In this document: positions 9,437 through 19,708 of the stretch, one piece after another | Layout: every line of letters starts with the position of its first letter | Position numbering within the stretch: position 1 is the first letter of the stretch | Source of the DNA: Sulfitobacter sp. CW3 | Lineage (GTDB): Bacteria > Pseudomonadota > Alphaproteobacteria > Rhodobacterales > Rhodobacteraceae | Length of the DNA: 64,000 nt | Assembly: GCF_019392245.1 (NCBI RefSeq) | Contig: NZ_JAHXRL010000001.1 | Location: forward strand, 310,001-374,000 | Direction: 5' to 3' | Program-made: the position numbers and the translations under genes | The notes under the pieces: generated by a model | What the model was told of the DNA's origin: nothing | Database searches by the model: none | What the model saw: only the letters and a program-made list of their open reading frames with translations

Positions 9437-9624
9437 TTAACATTAGGCGGCGGACCGATGAGGCAGATGAGGCAAACGCAGCTTTGGCGCATGTTTGAAC
9501 GCTTATCACGGGCCGTATTGGTCCTTGCGTGATACGTTCTCTGTTTTGGTCAATAGGTCTTGGGGCGGTCTGCAATGTCAGATTTGGCCTCGTATAAATG
9601 AGCTGAGATAATGGGGCGAAAGAT

Positions 9625-12600
9625 ATGAAAATCGAAAGAAAATTCACGACATCCGGGCAAGATGCATACGCCAAGCTGGATTTCGTGAGCACCGTTTCTG
9701 AAATTCGTAACCCGGACGGATCGGTGGTTTTCCATCTCGATAACGTTGAAGTCCCCTCCAGCTGGAGCCAGGTCGCCTCGGACGTGATCGCCCAGAAATA
9801 TTTCCGCAAAGCGGGCGTGCCCTCGGCCACCAAAAAGATCAAAGAAAAGGGCGTGCCAGAGTTCCTGTGGCGCTCGGTTCCTGCCGATGATGCGACCATG
9901 GGCGGCGAGACGTCATCCAAGCAGGTATTCGACCGTCTGGCAGGCGCATGGGCCTATTGGGGTTGGAAGGGTGGCTATTTCACCACCGAAGCCGACGCCC
10001 AAGCCTATTACGATGAAATGCGCCACATTCTGGCGTCCCAGTCGGGTGCCCCAAACAGCCCGCAGTGGTTCAACACCGGCCTGCACTGGGCGTATGGCAT
10101 CGATGGTCCAGCGCAGGGCCACTATTATGTGGATTACAAGACCGGCAAGCTGACACGCTCGAAATCGTCTTACGAGCACCCGCAGCCCCACGCGTGTTTC
10201 ATTCAATCCGTTGCCGATGATCTGGTGGGCGATGGCGGTATCATGGATCTGTGGGTCCGCGAGGCACGTTTGTTCAAATACGGCTCGGGCACAGGCACCA
10301 ACTTTTCCAGCCTGCGTGGTGCGGGCGAGGGGCTGTCGGGCGGTGGTAAATCATCCGGCCTGATGGGTTTCCTGAAAATCGGTGACCGCGCTGCTGGTGC
10401 GATCAAATCGGGCGGCACCACGCGGCGTGCGGCCAAGATGGTGATCGTCGATGCGGACCACCCCGATATCGAAGACTTCATCAACTGGAAGGTCATCGAA
10501 GAGCAGAAAGTGGCGTCCATCGTCGCGGGTTCGAAAATGCACGAACGCGAGCTGAACAAGCTGTTTGCAGCGATCAAAGCATGGGATGGCATTCAGGCCG
10601 ACGCCTATGACCCCGCAAAGAACGAACAACTGAAAGCCGCAATCAAGGACGCGAAAAAATGCGCGATCCCCGAGACTTACGTCAAGCGCGTGCTGGATTA
10701 TGCCAAGCAGGGCCACACGTCGATCGAATTCCCGACTTATGACACCGACTGGGACTCCGAGGCGTATTCGTCAGTTTCCGGCCAGAACTCCAACAACTCG
10801 ATCCGCGTCACCAACGCATTCCTGCACGCAGTTGAAAAAGACGCCGATTGGGAATTGCTGGACCGCACAACGGGCCGCGTTTCGAAAACGATCCGTGCAC
10901 GCGACCTGTGGGAACAGGTTGGCCACGCCGCATGGGCCTGTGCCGATCCGGGCATCCAGTACCACGACACCGTTAACGAATGGCACACATGCCCCGAAGA
11001 CGGCGCGATCCGTGGGTCAAACCCTTGTTCCGAATACATGTTCCTTGACGACACGGCCTGCAACCTGGCGTCGATGAACCTGCTGACCTTCCTCAAAGAC
11101 GGCGAATTCCAGGTCGAAGACTACATGCACGCCTCGCGTTTGTGGACTGTGACGCTGGAAATCTCTGTGATGATGGCGCAATTCCCGTCCAAGGAGATCG
11201 CGCAACGCTCATACGATTTCCGCACCTTGGGTCTGGGCTATGCAAACATCGGCGGCTTGCTGATGAACATGGGCTATTCCTATGACAGCGACGAAGGCCG
11301 CGCCTTGTGTGGTGCCCTGACCGCGATCATGACCGGCGTTTCCTATGCCACATCCGCTGAAATGGCGGGCGAATTGGGGGCCTTCCCGGGCTACAAGAAA
11401 AACGCCGACCACATGCTGCGCGTCATCCGCAACCACCGCAACGCAGCATTGGGGAAATCCGATGGCTACGAGAACCTTGCCGTAAAGCCGGTCCCGTTGG
11501 ATCACGCAAACTGCCCCCAGCAAAACCTGATCGCGGTTGCAACCTCGACCTGGGACGAAGCGCTGCGCCTTGGCGAAAAGCACGGGTACCGCAACGCCCA
11601 AGTATCGGTGATCGCCCCCACGGGCACCATCGGTCTGGTGATGGATTGTGACACCACAGGGATCGAACCTGACTTTGCCCTCGTGAAGTTCAAGAAACTG
11701 GCCGGTGGCGGGTACTTCAAGATCATCAACCAATCCGTGCCAGCAGCACTCGAAAAGCAAGGCTATGGATCGGCCCAGATCGAAGAAATCGTCGCCCATG
11801 CCGTGGGTCACGGCAGCATCGGAAATGCGCCGGGTATCAACCACACCACATTGGTCGGCCACGGTTTTGGTGTGAACGAACTGGCCAAGATCGACGCGGC
11901 ATTGGCGCAGGCCTTTGACATCCGTTTCGTGTTCAACCAATGGACCCTGGGCGAGGAATTCTGCACGCAAGTCCTTGGTATTCCGGCAGAAATGCTGAAC
12001 GACCCTACGTTTGACCTGCTTAAATCCTTGGGCTTTTCTAAGAAAGACGTCGACGCGGCCAACGACCACGTTTGCGGCACCATGACGCTAGAAGGTGCAC
12101 CGCACCTGAAAGAAGAACACTACAGCATCTTCGATTGCGCCAACCCCTGCGGTAAAAAAGGTACGCGGTATCTGTCGGTGAACAGCCACATCTACATGAT
12201 GGCCGCCGCACAGTCGTTCATCTCGGGTGCGATCTCTAAGACTATCAACATGCCCAACGATGCGACCATCGAAGATTGCCAACAGGCGTATGAATTGTCC
12301 TGGTCTTTGGGTGTGAAAGCCAACGCGCTGTACCGTGACGGATCGAAACTGTCACAGCCTTTGGCCGCGGCCTTGGTCGAAGACGACGACGAAGCGGCAG
12401 AAACGCTCGAATCCGGTAACATCCACGAAAAAGCCGTGGTTCTGGCCGAAAAGATCGTCGAAAAAGTCATCGTCAAAGAGATCGTCAAATCGCACCGCGA
12501 AAAGATGCCTCAGCGCCGTAAGGGCTATACCCAAAAGGCCATCGTTGGTGGGCACAAGGTTTACCTGCGCACCGGCGAATATGGTGACGGCACGCTCGGC

Positions 12601-13275
12601 GAAATCTTTATCGACATGCACAAAGAAGGTGCCGGTTTCCGCGCGATGATGAACAACTTTGCCATCGCCGTGTCCGTGGGCCTGCAATACGGCGTGCCGC
12701 TCGAAGAATTTGTCGACGCCTTCACCTTTACCAAGTTCGAACCCGCCGGCATGGTTCAAGGCAACGATAGCATCAAGAACGCGACATCGATCCTTGATTA
12801 CATCTTCCGCGAATTGGCTGTGTCCTATCTGGACCGCACCGATCTGGCCCATGTGAAACCCGAAGGGGCCACATTCGACACCATCGGTCGCGGCGAGGAA
12901 GAGGGCGTGCGCAACGTGTCCGAGATTTCCGAAAACGCCGCGACGCGGTCTCTGGAGGTGCTCAAGCAGATCAGCTCGACCGGGTATTTGCGCAACCGCA
13001 TGCCGCAGGAACTGGTTTTGATGCAAGGCGGGCAGGGGATGTCTGACCTTGCTGTCTTGGACGCCGGCACTGCTGCGATCGCGCAGTCGGTCACCACGTC
13101 AGTGGAATCGACCACCGCGATTTCCAGCGGCGCGGTCGGTATCGACGCCCGCACCAAGGCCAAGATGCAAGGCTATGAAGGCGAGGCCTGCGGCGAATGC
13201 GGCAACTACACGCTGGTCCGTAACGGCACCTGCATGAAGTGCAACACCTGTGGCGGCACGTCTGGCTGTAGCTAA
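9625..13275 (+). CDS. nrdJ: Adenosylcobalamin-dependent (class II) ribonucleoside-diphosphate reductase
   Basis: 1216 residues, the usual length for alphaproteobacterial B12-dependent NrdJ. It reduces ribonucleotides to deoxyribonucleotides and is oxygen-independent. Visible features: N-terminal [15 protein letters not shown], the first active-site cysteine segment [11 protein letters not shown], the catalytic loop [13 protein letters not shown] (NPCSE at residues 466-470), [17 protein letters not shown], a C-terminal DUF/TSCPD-type region (about 960-1080), and a terminal cysteine cluster [16 protein letters not shown] for thiol relay or zinc binding. ATG 9625 follows GGGGCGAAAGAT. No class I nrdAB is in the window. 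Tandem NrdR boxes lie upstream. A cobalamin supply is implied; no cobalamin riboswitch was seen. Confidence 0.97.
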   Translation: MKIERKFTTSGQDAYAKLDFVSTVSEIRNPDGSVVFHLDNVEVPSSWSQVASDVIAQKYFRKAGVPSATKKIKEKGVPEFLWRSVPADDATMGGETSSKQVFDRLAGAWAYWGWKGGYFTTEADAQAYYDEMRHILASQSGAPNSPQWFNTGLHWAYGIDGPAQGHYYVDYKTGKLTRSKSSYEHPQPHACFIQSVADDLVGDGGIMDLWVREARLFKYGSGTGTNFSSLRGAGEGLSGGGKSSGLMGFLKIGDRAAGAIKSGGTTRRAAKMVIVDADHPDIEDFINWKVIEEQKVASIVAGSKMHERELNKLFAAIKAWDGIQADAYDPAKNEQLKAAIKDAKKCAIPETYVKRVLDYAKQGHTSIEFPTYDTDWDSEAYSSVSGQNSNNSIRVTNAFLHAVEKDADWELLDRTTGRVSKTIRARDLWEQVGHAAWACADPGIQYHDTVNEWHTCPEDGAIRGSNPCSEYMFLDDTACNLASMNLLTFLKDGEFQVEDYMHASRLWTVTLEISVMMAQFPSKEIAQRSYDFRTLGLGYANIGGLLMNMGYSYDSDEGRALCGALTAIMTGVSYATSAEMAGELGAFPGYKKNADHMLRVIRNHRNAALGKSDGYENLAVKPVPLDHANCPQQNLIAVATSTWDEALRLGEKHGYRNAQVSVIAPTGTIGLVMDCDTTGIEPDFALVKFKKLAGGGYFKIINQSVPAALEKQGYGSAQIEEIVAHAVGHGSIGNAPGINHTTLVGHGFGVNELAKIDAALAQAFDIRFVFNQWTLGEEFCTQVLGIPAEMLNDPTFDLLKSLGFSKKDVDAANDHVCGTMTLEGAPHLKEEHYSIFDCANPCGKKGTRYLSVNSHIYMMAAAQSFISGAISKTINMPNDATIEDCQQAYELSWSLGVKANALYRDGSKLSQPLAAALVEDDDEAAETLESGNIHEKAVVLAEKIVEKVIVKEIVKSHREKMPQRRKGYTQKAIVGGHKVYLRTGEYGDGTLGEIFIDMHKEGAGFRAMMNNFAIAVSVGLQYGVPLEEFVDAFTFTKFEPAGMVQGNDSIKNATSILDYIFRELAVSYLDRTDLAHVKPEGATFDTIGRGEEEGVRNVSEISENAATRSLEVLKQISSTGYLRNRMPQELVLMQGGQGMSDLAVLDAGTAAIAQSVTTSVESTTAISSGAVGIDARTKAKMQGYEGEACGECGNYTLVRNGTCMKCNTCGGTSGCS

Positions 13276-13359
13276 GTAATTGAGTGGTTGGAAGGTTTGA
13301 AACGCCAAGCATATATAGCCCATTTCGGGGTGTTTCGGCGGCCATTTACAAGGTGATTA

Positions 13360-13411
13360 GCGCCCAGTTCACGTAAGTTGTTGATTTTATTGACGCGAAC
13401 TGGGTGCCGAT
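13360..13411 (+). terminator. Hairpin downstream of nrdJ
   Basis: GCGCCCAGTTC (13360-13370) pairs with GAACTGGGTGC (13398-13408) with one wobble, across a 26-nt AT-rich loop, followed by CGATTTTC. Its position 85 nt after nrdJ fits a transcript end. The long loop and short T-run keep confidence modest. Confidence 0.45.
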
Positions 13412-13549
13412 TTTCTATGTAGTTTGATGGTTTAGTACGGCGATCAGGTGGGGGAAACGGGACTTCTAAAGGGGCATGAGCTTCGAGACGGCATATGATT
13501 ACGCATTTCTCGGTGTCATTTCATACGCAGTTTCGGTTTGAGAGAGGAG

Positions 13550-13692
13550 CTAGTTTCCTCGTTCAATCCATCAAACAGGGGGCCGGTGCGCTAGCCCCTA
13601 ACGACGGCCAAGCCGCAGGCATAAAACAAACGAGCGGTTAACGATGAGCTTGGCCATGCGAAACTTAGGGTGCCCCTTGGGCTCCCTTTTTT
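13550..13692 (+). ncRNA. Candidate small RNA with intrinsic terminator
   Basis: Three nested features on one strand suggest a structured RNA: hairpin GGGGC/GCCCC at 13579-13598; an 8-bp perfect long-range pair GGCCAAGC (13606-13613) with GCTTGGCC (13648-13655); and a terminator hairpin at 13667-13687 with a T-run. No protein frame spans it. The 5' end is a guess and no Rfam family was recognised (not tmRNA, RNase P or SRP by their hallmark motifs). Confidence 0.35.
13667..13692 (+). terminator. Rho-independent terminator
   Basis: AGGGTGCCC (13667-13675) pairs with GGGCTCCCT (13679-13687) around loop CTT, with a single T-T mismatch, followed directly by TTTTT. It lies 390 nt beyond nrdJ, behind that gene's own hairpin, so it more likely ends a separate short transcript. 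Confidence 0.75.
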
Positions 13693-14080
13693 CTTTGGTA
13701 CGCTTGTGAAGAAGAGTTCGCTGGATGACGAGCACAGAGCTCCGGCTAGGATAAAATCAGTTCATCGTCTGCGGCAAGGATATAGAAATTCCCCCGGTCT
13801 ATCAGCGCTAGAAGGTGCCTCAGTCGTGGCAGAAAACCTATGGGTCGCTAGCAATCGACATACGAGGATCGCAGTGGAAATCTGCCCTGATTTTAAATCT
13901 TTTTGAGCAACGGTAACTGACAAGCTGATAATTCATAGTGACTGCTGTCCGGTCCTATTCAGTTTCTTGGAAAATTTAGTTTGCACCGGCTTTGAAGTAT
14001 TTCGTGGAAAATAACTTAAAACGCTCACGGCCCAGACCTGCCGTTGGCCAGATGTCCAAGCGCTGCGTTGCAGCTTCACC

Positions 14081-14115
14081 GAAGCAGACGTTCGACACAT
14101 TGTGCAGCATTTTTG
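14081..14115. repeat. Dispersed gene-end element, copy 1
   Basis: Contains GAAGCAGACGTTCGACACAT followed by TGTGCAGCAT. It shares the core AGCrGaCrTTCg...GTGCAGCAT with copies at 18675, 22823, 23474, 26130 and 29288. The preceding GCGCTGCG..GCAGCTTCACC is also shared with the 23474 copy. Confidence 0.55.
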
Positions 14116-14714
14116 TTTGCCAAAGCTCTGCTGAGCGGACGGAGTTAGCTTTCTCTGTAGCAGCCCCAATGTCGGCTAAACGCACCAACAGAAAATTACC
14201 GCGAGGTATCAGTGCCAATACTACCAGCTTGGAGTCACTTCCAACATGATCCGCGAGCCTGGCAAAGGCCGCCCCCAAGTCGCTTGCCATATCTGCGTGG
14301 TGTAGGCACAGGATATCATCCTAATCTAATGCATTAGCCTCCAGCCTTGGATCAAATCACAATGGTGCAACGTTGTTTTCCCAAAGCGGATATCGGTACA
14401 AAAGCGTCGAAGGCCCCACAAATCTGGGATGATTGCTTATGCACGCACGCGCTGAAATTAATGCTATCGAATAGTCCGACTGGGCGGCGTTTTTAACTGA
14501 ATGCAATAGCAAGCACTACGTCAGCCCCGTGCGTAAGCACATAAAGCTTAACACTTTATTTACAATGTGCCGGAAATCTGTCTTTATGATCTTGCTTGAA
14601 GACCTGTGGCGATCAGACCGACGTCACTAAAATGCTCCTGCCATTATTTCGGCATCGGAGTCCGGGCAACACGGTCGAAACCTGCGGTATCCTTGGCTGG
14701 GTGCGGCATTTCGA

Positions 14715-17700
14715 ATGTTGTGCAAATTGGAAGATTCGATGATTGAATATAATACCGTTTTAGGCGTTGCGTCTAAGCATGCAAAAAATTCCGCCTTCGG
14801 CCTTATCGATACAAAGATATCTCTTGCGCGATCTGCGGTATCTCGGTTGGCGCATAGTTGTTTTCCTAAGGCTAGAAAACCCTGCAACGCTCTTTCTATT
14901 TTCTCACCCCTGACGTTAGCGGTCTTGGCCGCAATGTTTATGGCAAGCCCTGCCCAAGCCTTTCAGAGCGACACGAAGCTTGCCTATCACTTTGGTCCAA
15001 ACGGCTCTGCCTGTCTTAGGGGCGCATACGGTGATAGCACTAATACACGAATTCAGCATGAGAAAAAGCAATCCGAAACGGCCGGCGGTCAGTATTGGCT
15101 GGCGAATTCAAACACTATCACGAATTCCGACAGCGTCATTACAGCGGCTTCTATGGCCCAGTGCGGATATACGGCACCGGTGATTATCTCGCAAACTGGC
15201 CCGTCGGGGGCGACATATGCTGCGGATGATTATATCGGGATCAAATGGCGCGCTAGTGAAAATGGGGGCGCGGATGTTTACGAATATGAATACGCAATCG
15301 TTGGTGCCTCATCGACGAGCGCTCACTTCACCAAAAGCGCAAGCCCTGTCGCGTCCCGTCCCACGGCCGCTATCAGCGCCAGCACGACGGCCCTTGCGGC
15401 GGGGGAAACCGCCACAATCACCTTTACGTTCAATCAAAGCGTCACAGTCGCAAATGCAAGTGCTGTCACCGCCTCCGGCGGCAGCTTGGGCACCATCACT
15501 GGCAGTGGTACATCATACACAGCCACATTCACACCAACAGCCAATTCCACGACCGGTGCCACGATCAAGATCGGCAATGGCGCGTTTGAATCAGGTACCG
15601 CCGTCACCAATCAAGACGCGTCTGATACGAATAATTCCGTTAGCATCGCTGTCGACACAGTTGCGCCGACCGTCAGCATCGCGGCCTTCACCGGCGCGGC
15701 GAATGGTAATCAAACGGCGGTGATTACCCTGTCCGAGGCGAGCACCGATTTCGTGCTGGCCGATCTGACTCTGACCAACGCCACCGCAACGCTCAGCGGA
15801 TCGGGCAGCAGCTACACGGCCGTGCTGACGCCGAGTGCCGATGGTCAGGTCAAGCTGTCCGTCGGCGCGGGCAAGTTCAACGACGCGGCGGGCAACGACA
15901 ATACCGCCTCGAACGAGGTGACCAGCACCGTTGACGTGACAGCGCCAACGGTCAGCATCGCGGCGTTCACCGGCGCGGCGAATGGTAATCAGACAGCAGT
16001 GATTACGCTGTCAGAGGCGAGCACCGATTTCGTGCTGGCCGATCTGAATCTGACCAACGCCACGGCAACGCTCAGCGGATCAGGCACCAGCTACACGGCC
16101 GTGCTGACGCCGAGTGCCGATGGTGAGGTCAAGCTGTCCGTCGGCGCTGGCAAGTTCAATGACGCGGCGGGCAACGACAATACCGCCTCGAACGAGGTGA
16201 CCAGCACCGTCGACGTGACAGCGCCCACCGTCTCAATCGCGGCTTTCACCGGTGCTGCAAACGGCACCCAGACGGCGGTTATTACCTTGTCTGAAGCAAG
16301 CACCGATTTCGTATCGGCCGATCTGACTCTGACCAACGCCACGGCAACGCTCAGCGGATCGGGCACCAGCTACACGGCCGTGCTGACGCCGAGTGCCGAT
16401 GGTGAGGTCAAGCTGTCCGTGGGCGCGGGCAAGTTCAGCGATGCCGCTGGCAACGCCAACACCGCCTCGAACGAGGTAAGCAGCACCGCAGATCTGACCG
16501 CCCCCACCGTCTCAATCGCGGCTTTCACAGGTGCTGCGAACGGCACCCAAACGGCGGTTATTACCTTGTCTGAAGCAAGCACCGATTTCGTACTGGCCGA
16601 TCTAACGTTAACCAACGCCACCGCAACGCTCAGCGGATCGGGCACCAGTTATACCGCCGTGCTGACGCCCAGTTCGGATGGTGAGGTCAAACTGTCCGTG
16701 GGCGCGGGCAAGTTCAGCGATGCGGCGGGCAACGCCAATACCGCTTCGAACGAGGTGTCAAGCACCGCAGATCTGACCGCCCCCACCGTCTCAATCGCGG
16801 CTTTCACAGGTGCTGCGAACGGCACCCAAACGGCGGTTATTACCTTGTCTGAAGCAAGCACCGATTTCGTACTGGCCGATCTAACGTTAACCAACGCCAC
16901 CGCAACGCTCAGCGGATCGGGCACCAGTTATACCGCCGTGCTGACGCCCAGTTCGGATGGTGAGGTCAAACTGTCCGTGGGCGCGGGCAAGTTCAGCGAT
17001 GCGGCGGGCAACGCCAATACCGCTTCGAACGAGGTGTCAAGCACCGCAGATCTGACCGCCCCCACCGTCTCAATCGCGGCTTTCACAGGTGCTGCGAACG
17101 GCACCCAGACGGCGGTTATTATCTTGTCTGAAACAAGCACCGATTTCGTACTGGCCGATCTATCGTTAACCAACGCCACCGCAACGCTCAGCGGATCGGG
17201 CACCAGCTACACTGCAGTTCTGACGCCGGTAGCCGATGGCGCGGTCAAACTGTCGGTCGCTGCGGCCACCTTTACCGACGCGGCGGGCAACGCCAACACC
17301 GCCTCGAACGAGGTGACCACGACCTATGATGGCACCGCACCCACGGTCAGCATTTCGACCAGCGCCACTGCCGTCTCTGGCGCGACCACACTCAACGTCG
17401 TGGTGAAATTTTCCGAAGACGTCACTGGGTTTGAGGCCAGCGATGTCGTTGTCGCCAACGGTTCGGTCAACTCTGTCACAGGCAGCGGCGCGGATTATGT
17501 CGCGCGGATCACGGCGACGGGAAGTGGCGATACCACGGTCTCGGTCCCTGCGGGGGCCGCAACGGACCTTGCCGGCAACTCCAGTCAGGCGTCAAACACG
17601 GTGACCATTCAAAACTCTGTCGTGGAAAAAACCCAAAAGATCATCGCGCAGGTCCTACAATCGCGGGCCAGTCAGCTGATCAGCAGTCAACCCAACCTAA

Positions 17701-18548
17701 GCGGCTTTTTATCCGGCAGCGGATCGGGGGGCTTCAATATGGTCGTGACCCAAGCGGGGGGTAATTTTCACTTTGTGAGCGCCCCGGGGACCGAAAGCGG
17801 GCTGTGGGTCAGGGTGAATGGCACCTGGACGAATGAAGAAACGCGCGAAACCAAATATGTTTTTGGTGCCCTTGGCCATCATTTCGCGGTGTCCCCCAAC
17901 ATTCTGATCGGCGGTATGGTCGAATTTGATTTTATCAGTCAGCAGGACGGCGCTGAAACGGTCGAGGGTCAAGGGTGGTTGGCTGGTGTCTATGTGGTGA
18001 CGCGGGTGCCGAACCATCCCCTGTTTATCGATGGGCGTCTGCTATACGGGCAAACCATAAATGATGTGTCGCCGATTGGCACATACACCGATACCTTCGA
18101 GACGGAGCGTTGGCTGGCGCAGGTGAATGTGTCGGGCGAATTGCAGTTTCACGCGACGACGTTGATCCCCTCGGTCCAACTGGCCTATACCACGGATGAT
18201 CAGGCGGCATATACGGACGGCCTGGGCAACATGATCCCGTCGCAGGGTATTGAGATATGGCAGGCGGCGATTGGTCTTGATATTCGCCATGATGTCGCGC
18301 TGCAAAACAGCAAAGCATCGTTGGAATTGACAGGCGGGATAGCTGCTATTGGGGCATCCACCCGTGGTGCGGGCAACAGCAGCGGCGTGACCCCCAGCTA
18401 TGAAGGCATACGTGCGCGGCTGAATATGGGCGCAAATTACACGATGGAAAATGGTGCCCGACTGACGCTTGAGACCTTCTATGATGGTATCGGTGTCAGC
18501 AGCTACGAAAGCTATGGCGTACAGGTCGGGTTTAACCTTGCATTCTGA
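14715..18548 (+). CDS. Large Ig-like-repeat surface protein with C-terminal autotransporter-type barrel
   Basis: 1277 residues. An extended N-terminus precedes a signal peptide (about residues 60-80, LTLAVLAAMFMASPAQA). Residues about 80-215 are a unique domain; 220-315 is a first Ig-like module. Then six nearly identical 93-residue Ig-like repeats start with APTVSIAAFTGAANG (317 onward), then one diverged module. Residues about 980-1277 alternate in beta-barrel fashion and end in GVQVGFNLAF with terminal Phe, as in autotransporter or outer-membrane barrels. I infer a surface-displayed, type Va-like adhesin or stalk. ATG 14739 (MIEYNTV) is an alternative start. Neighbouring DNA is accessory. 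The exact passenger function is unknown. Confidence 0.8.
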   Translation: MLCKLEDSMIEYNTVLGVASKHAKNSAFGLIDTKISLARSAVSRLAHSCFPKARKPCNALSIFSPLTLAVLAAMFMASPAQAFQSDTKLAYHFGPNGSACLRGAYGDSTNTRIQHEKKQSETAGGQYWLANSNTITNSDSVITAASMAQCGYTAPVIISQTGPSGATYAADDYIGIKWRASENGGADVYEYEYAIVGASSTSAHFTKSASPVASRPTAAISASTTALAAGETATITFTFNQSVTVANASAVTASGGSLGTITGSGTSYTATFTPTANSTTGATIKIGNGAFESGTAVTNQDASDTNNSVSIAVDTVAPTVSIAAFTGAANGNQTAVITLSEASTDFVLADLTLTNATATLSGSGSSYTAVLTPSADGQVKLSVGAGKFNDAAGNDNTASNEVTSTVDVTAPTVSIAAFTGAANGNQTAVITLSEASTDFVLADLNLTNATATLSGSGTSYTAVLTPSADGEVKLSVGAGKFNDAAGNDNTASNEVTSTVDVTAPTVSIAAFTGAANGTQTAVITLSEASTDFVSADLTLTNATATLSGSGTSYTAVLTPSADGEVKLSVGAGKFSDAAGNANTASNEVSSTADLTAPTVSIAAFTGAANGTQTAVITLSEASTDFVLADLTLTNATATLSGSGTSYTAVLTPSSDGEVKLSVGAGKFSDAAGNANTASNEVSSTADLTAPTVSIAAFTGAANGTQTAVITLSEASTDFVLADLTLTNATATLSGSGTSYTAVLTPSSDGEVKLSVGAGKFSDAAGNANTASNEVSSTADLTAPTVSIAAFTGAANGTQTAVIILSETSTDFVLADLSLTNATATLSGSGTSYTAVLTPVADGAVKLSVAAATFTDAAGNANTASNEVTTTYDGTAPTVSISTSATAVSGATTLNVVVKFSEDVTGFEASDVVVANGSVNSVTGSGADYVARITATGSGDTTVSVPAGAATDLAGNSSQASNTVTIQNSVVEKTQKIIAQVLQSRASQLISSQPNLSGFLSGSGSGGFNMVVTQAGGNFHFVSAPGTESGLWVRVNGTWTNEETRETKYVFGALGHHFAVSPNILIGGMVEFDFISQQDGAETVEGQGWLAGVYVVTRVPNHPLFIDGRLLYGQTINDVSPIGTYTDTFETERWLAQVNVSGELQFHATTLIPSVQLAYTTDDQAAYTDGLGNMIPSQGIEIWQAAIGLDIRHDVALQNSKASLELTGGIAAIGASTRGAGNSSGVTPSYEGIRARLNMGANYTMENGARLTLETFYDGIGVSSYESYGVQVGFNLAF
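15663..17336 (+). repeat. Six tandem 279-bp Ig-module repeats
   Basis: Units begin at 15663, 15942, 16221, 16500, 16779 and 17058, each 279 bp (93 codons, in frame). By eye units 4 and 5 (16500-16778 and 16779-17057) are identical base for base, and the identity runs on into the first part of unit 6. Earlier units differ by scattered synonymous changes. This points to recent duplication and likely copy-number variation. Confidence 0.95.
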
Positions 18549-18852
18549 TGGTCGCGCAGCAGTGTAAGGCGATCCTTTAAAGTACTCTGCAGAGCCTTAA
18601 TACAGTTTCCGACTAACACGAACGGCCCATAGCTGCCTTTCGTAACAGTCAACGTCGCCGCGATGCAATGAGCCCGAAGCGGACGTTGATCGTCAGTGCA
18701 GCATTCCGCGAGTGTCGATGACGGCTCTGCGGGACATTCTAAGCTTTCGTTGAAAGTGCGCACCGTCGGTTTTTGCGAGCCGTTCAACCAAACCTGCTTT
18801 ACGCAGATGTGAAAAAGCGGTGCTTTTCTGGTTCAGCTTTGGGATACCTTGC
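18549..18852. other. Intergenic region with dispersed element
   Basis: 304 nt between the Ig-repeat protein and a convergent SDR gene. Apart from the element copy at 18675-18707 I see no gene and no convincing terminator. Confidence 0.5.
18675..18707. repeat. Dispersed gene-end element, copy 2
   Basis: GAAGCGGACGTTGATCGTCA followed by GTGCAGCATTCC, aligning with the shared core of the family. It lies 127 nt after the Ig-repeat gene. Confidence 0.55.
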
Positions 18853-19593
18853 TCAAATCAAACCACCGTTGGCACGTAGTATTTGTCCGTTTATCCAACC
18901 ACCATCGGACCCCGCAAGGAAAGCTACAACATTGGCAATATCTTCCGGAGTGGCAAGTCGCTCCAATGGGGGTATCTTTGACATTTTCTGAACAAGTTCC
19001 TCAGGCTTTCCATCCAGAAAAAGGGCGGTGGCGGTTGGTCCCGGAGCAACTGCGTTAACGGTGATGTTACGGCCGCGCATTTCTTTGGCCATGATGCCAG
19101 TCATCGTTTCGACCGCCGCTTTAAGCCCTGCATAGACAGCATATGTTTCCAGCTTGAGCCCAACAACAGATGTGGAAAGGTTGATGATACGGCCACCGTC
19201 AGACAGACGGGCTGAGGCTTCGCGTAAGGTGTTAAATGTGCCTTTTAAGTTCACCGCGACCTGTGTGTCGAAGAGATCATCGTCGCTGTCTTCGATTTTG
19301 GCCAGCTTCATGATGCCTGCGTTGTTCACCAAGACGTCAATCCCCCCGAATTCCGTCTCGGCACAATCGAATAAACGCTTCACGTCGGTGGCGTCTGATA
19401 CATCGGCTCTGGCGGAAATGGCGCGGCCTCCGTCGGCCTGGATCTTGCTCACGATGTCGACTGCGGCGGCTTCGCTACCAGCATAGTTGACGACTACGTT
19501 GAACCCTTCTCGCGCGAGCCGGGCGGCGATTGCGGCTCCTATGCCACGAGATGCGCCAGTCACGAGGGCTGTTCGGATTGTCGGATCGGTCAT
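18853..19593 (-). CDS. Short-chain dehydrogenase/reductase (SDR)
   Basis: 246 residues from ATG 19593 (MTDPTIRTALVTGASRGIG); the frame extends 81 nt further but lacks homology there. Classical SDR motifs: TGASRGIGAAIA for cofactor binding, NNAGIM, the catalytic serine in INLSTSVVG and YAGLKA (Tyr-xxx-Lys). Residues VVNYAGSEAAA after the second strand suggest NADP preference. The C-terminal VAFLAGSDGGWINGQILRANGG is typical of FabG-like members. The substrate is unknown. It is divergent from a LysR gene (115-nt spacer), the classical arrangement for LysR control of the SDR. Confidence 0.92.
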   Translation of the reverse strand: MTDPTIRTALVTGASRGIGAAIAARLAREGFNVVVNYAGSEAAAVDIVSKIQADGGRAISARADVSDATDVKRLFDCAETEFGGIDVLVNNAGIMKLAKIEDSDDDLFDTQVAVNLKGTFNTLREASARLSDGGRIINLSTSVVGLKLETYAVYAGLKAAVETMTGIMAKEMRGRNITVNAVAPGPTATALFLDGKPEELVQKMSKIPPLERLATPEDIANVVAFLAGSDGGWINGQILRANGGLI

Positions 19594-19708
19594 GTTTACG
19601 TCCTTGTCTGAGAAATGCGTATTGGCTGTCATACTCTGGGTATAGCCTTGAACATTCTTTCGAAAATCAGGCATAGTTTGACATCACTATTCGAAATTAT
19701 CGGACAAT

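Larger units (their letters stand above)
8982..9624. other. Long nrdJ upstream region without recognised gene
   Basis: 643 nt between tRNA-Pro and nrdJ. It holds the inverted repeat at 8995-9046, a perfect DnaA box, a direct repeat of GAATATTTGTGAATATTTTC near 9351-9370, and two NrdR-like boxes at 9390-9436. A 62-codon open frame at 9044-9232 has no recognisable homology and no clear ribosome site, so I do not call it a gene. Confidence 0.6.
13276..14714. other. Intergenic, partly decayed region
   Basis: 1.4 kb without a gene I can support. It holds the nrdJ 3' hairpin, a candidate sRNA ending in a strong terminator (to 13692), and one copy of the dispersed gene-end element at 14081-14115. 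Open frames of about 80-105 codons exist on both strands (for instance 13976-14290 minus, 13992-14249 plus) but overlap each other, include the dispersed repeat, and show no known domain. From 14290 to 14714 I see only AT-richer sequence that presumably contains the promoter of the Ig-repeat protein. Confidence 0.5.

Noticed and set aside
8982..9624. Cobalamin riboswitch in front of the B12-dependent reductase
   Set aside because: No B12-box (GCCACTG-like) with the surrounding fold was found; the visible signals are NrdR- and DnaA-type sites instead.
11209..12069. 286-codon minus-strand frame inside nrdJ
   Set aside because: It lies entirely within the conserved NrdJ catalytic region and has shadow-type composition.
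14041..14110. Treating the dispersed gene-end element as an IS terminus
   Set aside because: No transposase or inverted partner accompanies the copies, and their spacing is irregular.
13976..14290. Overlapping small frames on both strands (104 and 85 codons)
   Set aside because: No homology or ribosome site, and half of each frame is the dispersed repeat element.
15663..17336. Possible CRISPR array or satellite DNA because of regular repeats
   Set aside because: The 279-bp units are in frame and encode Ig-like modules; there is no spacer/repeat alternation.
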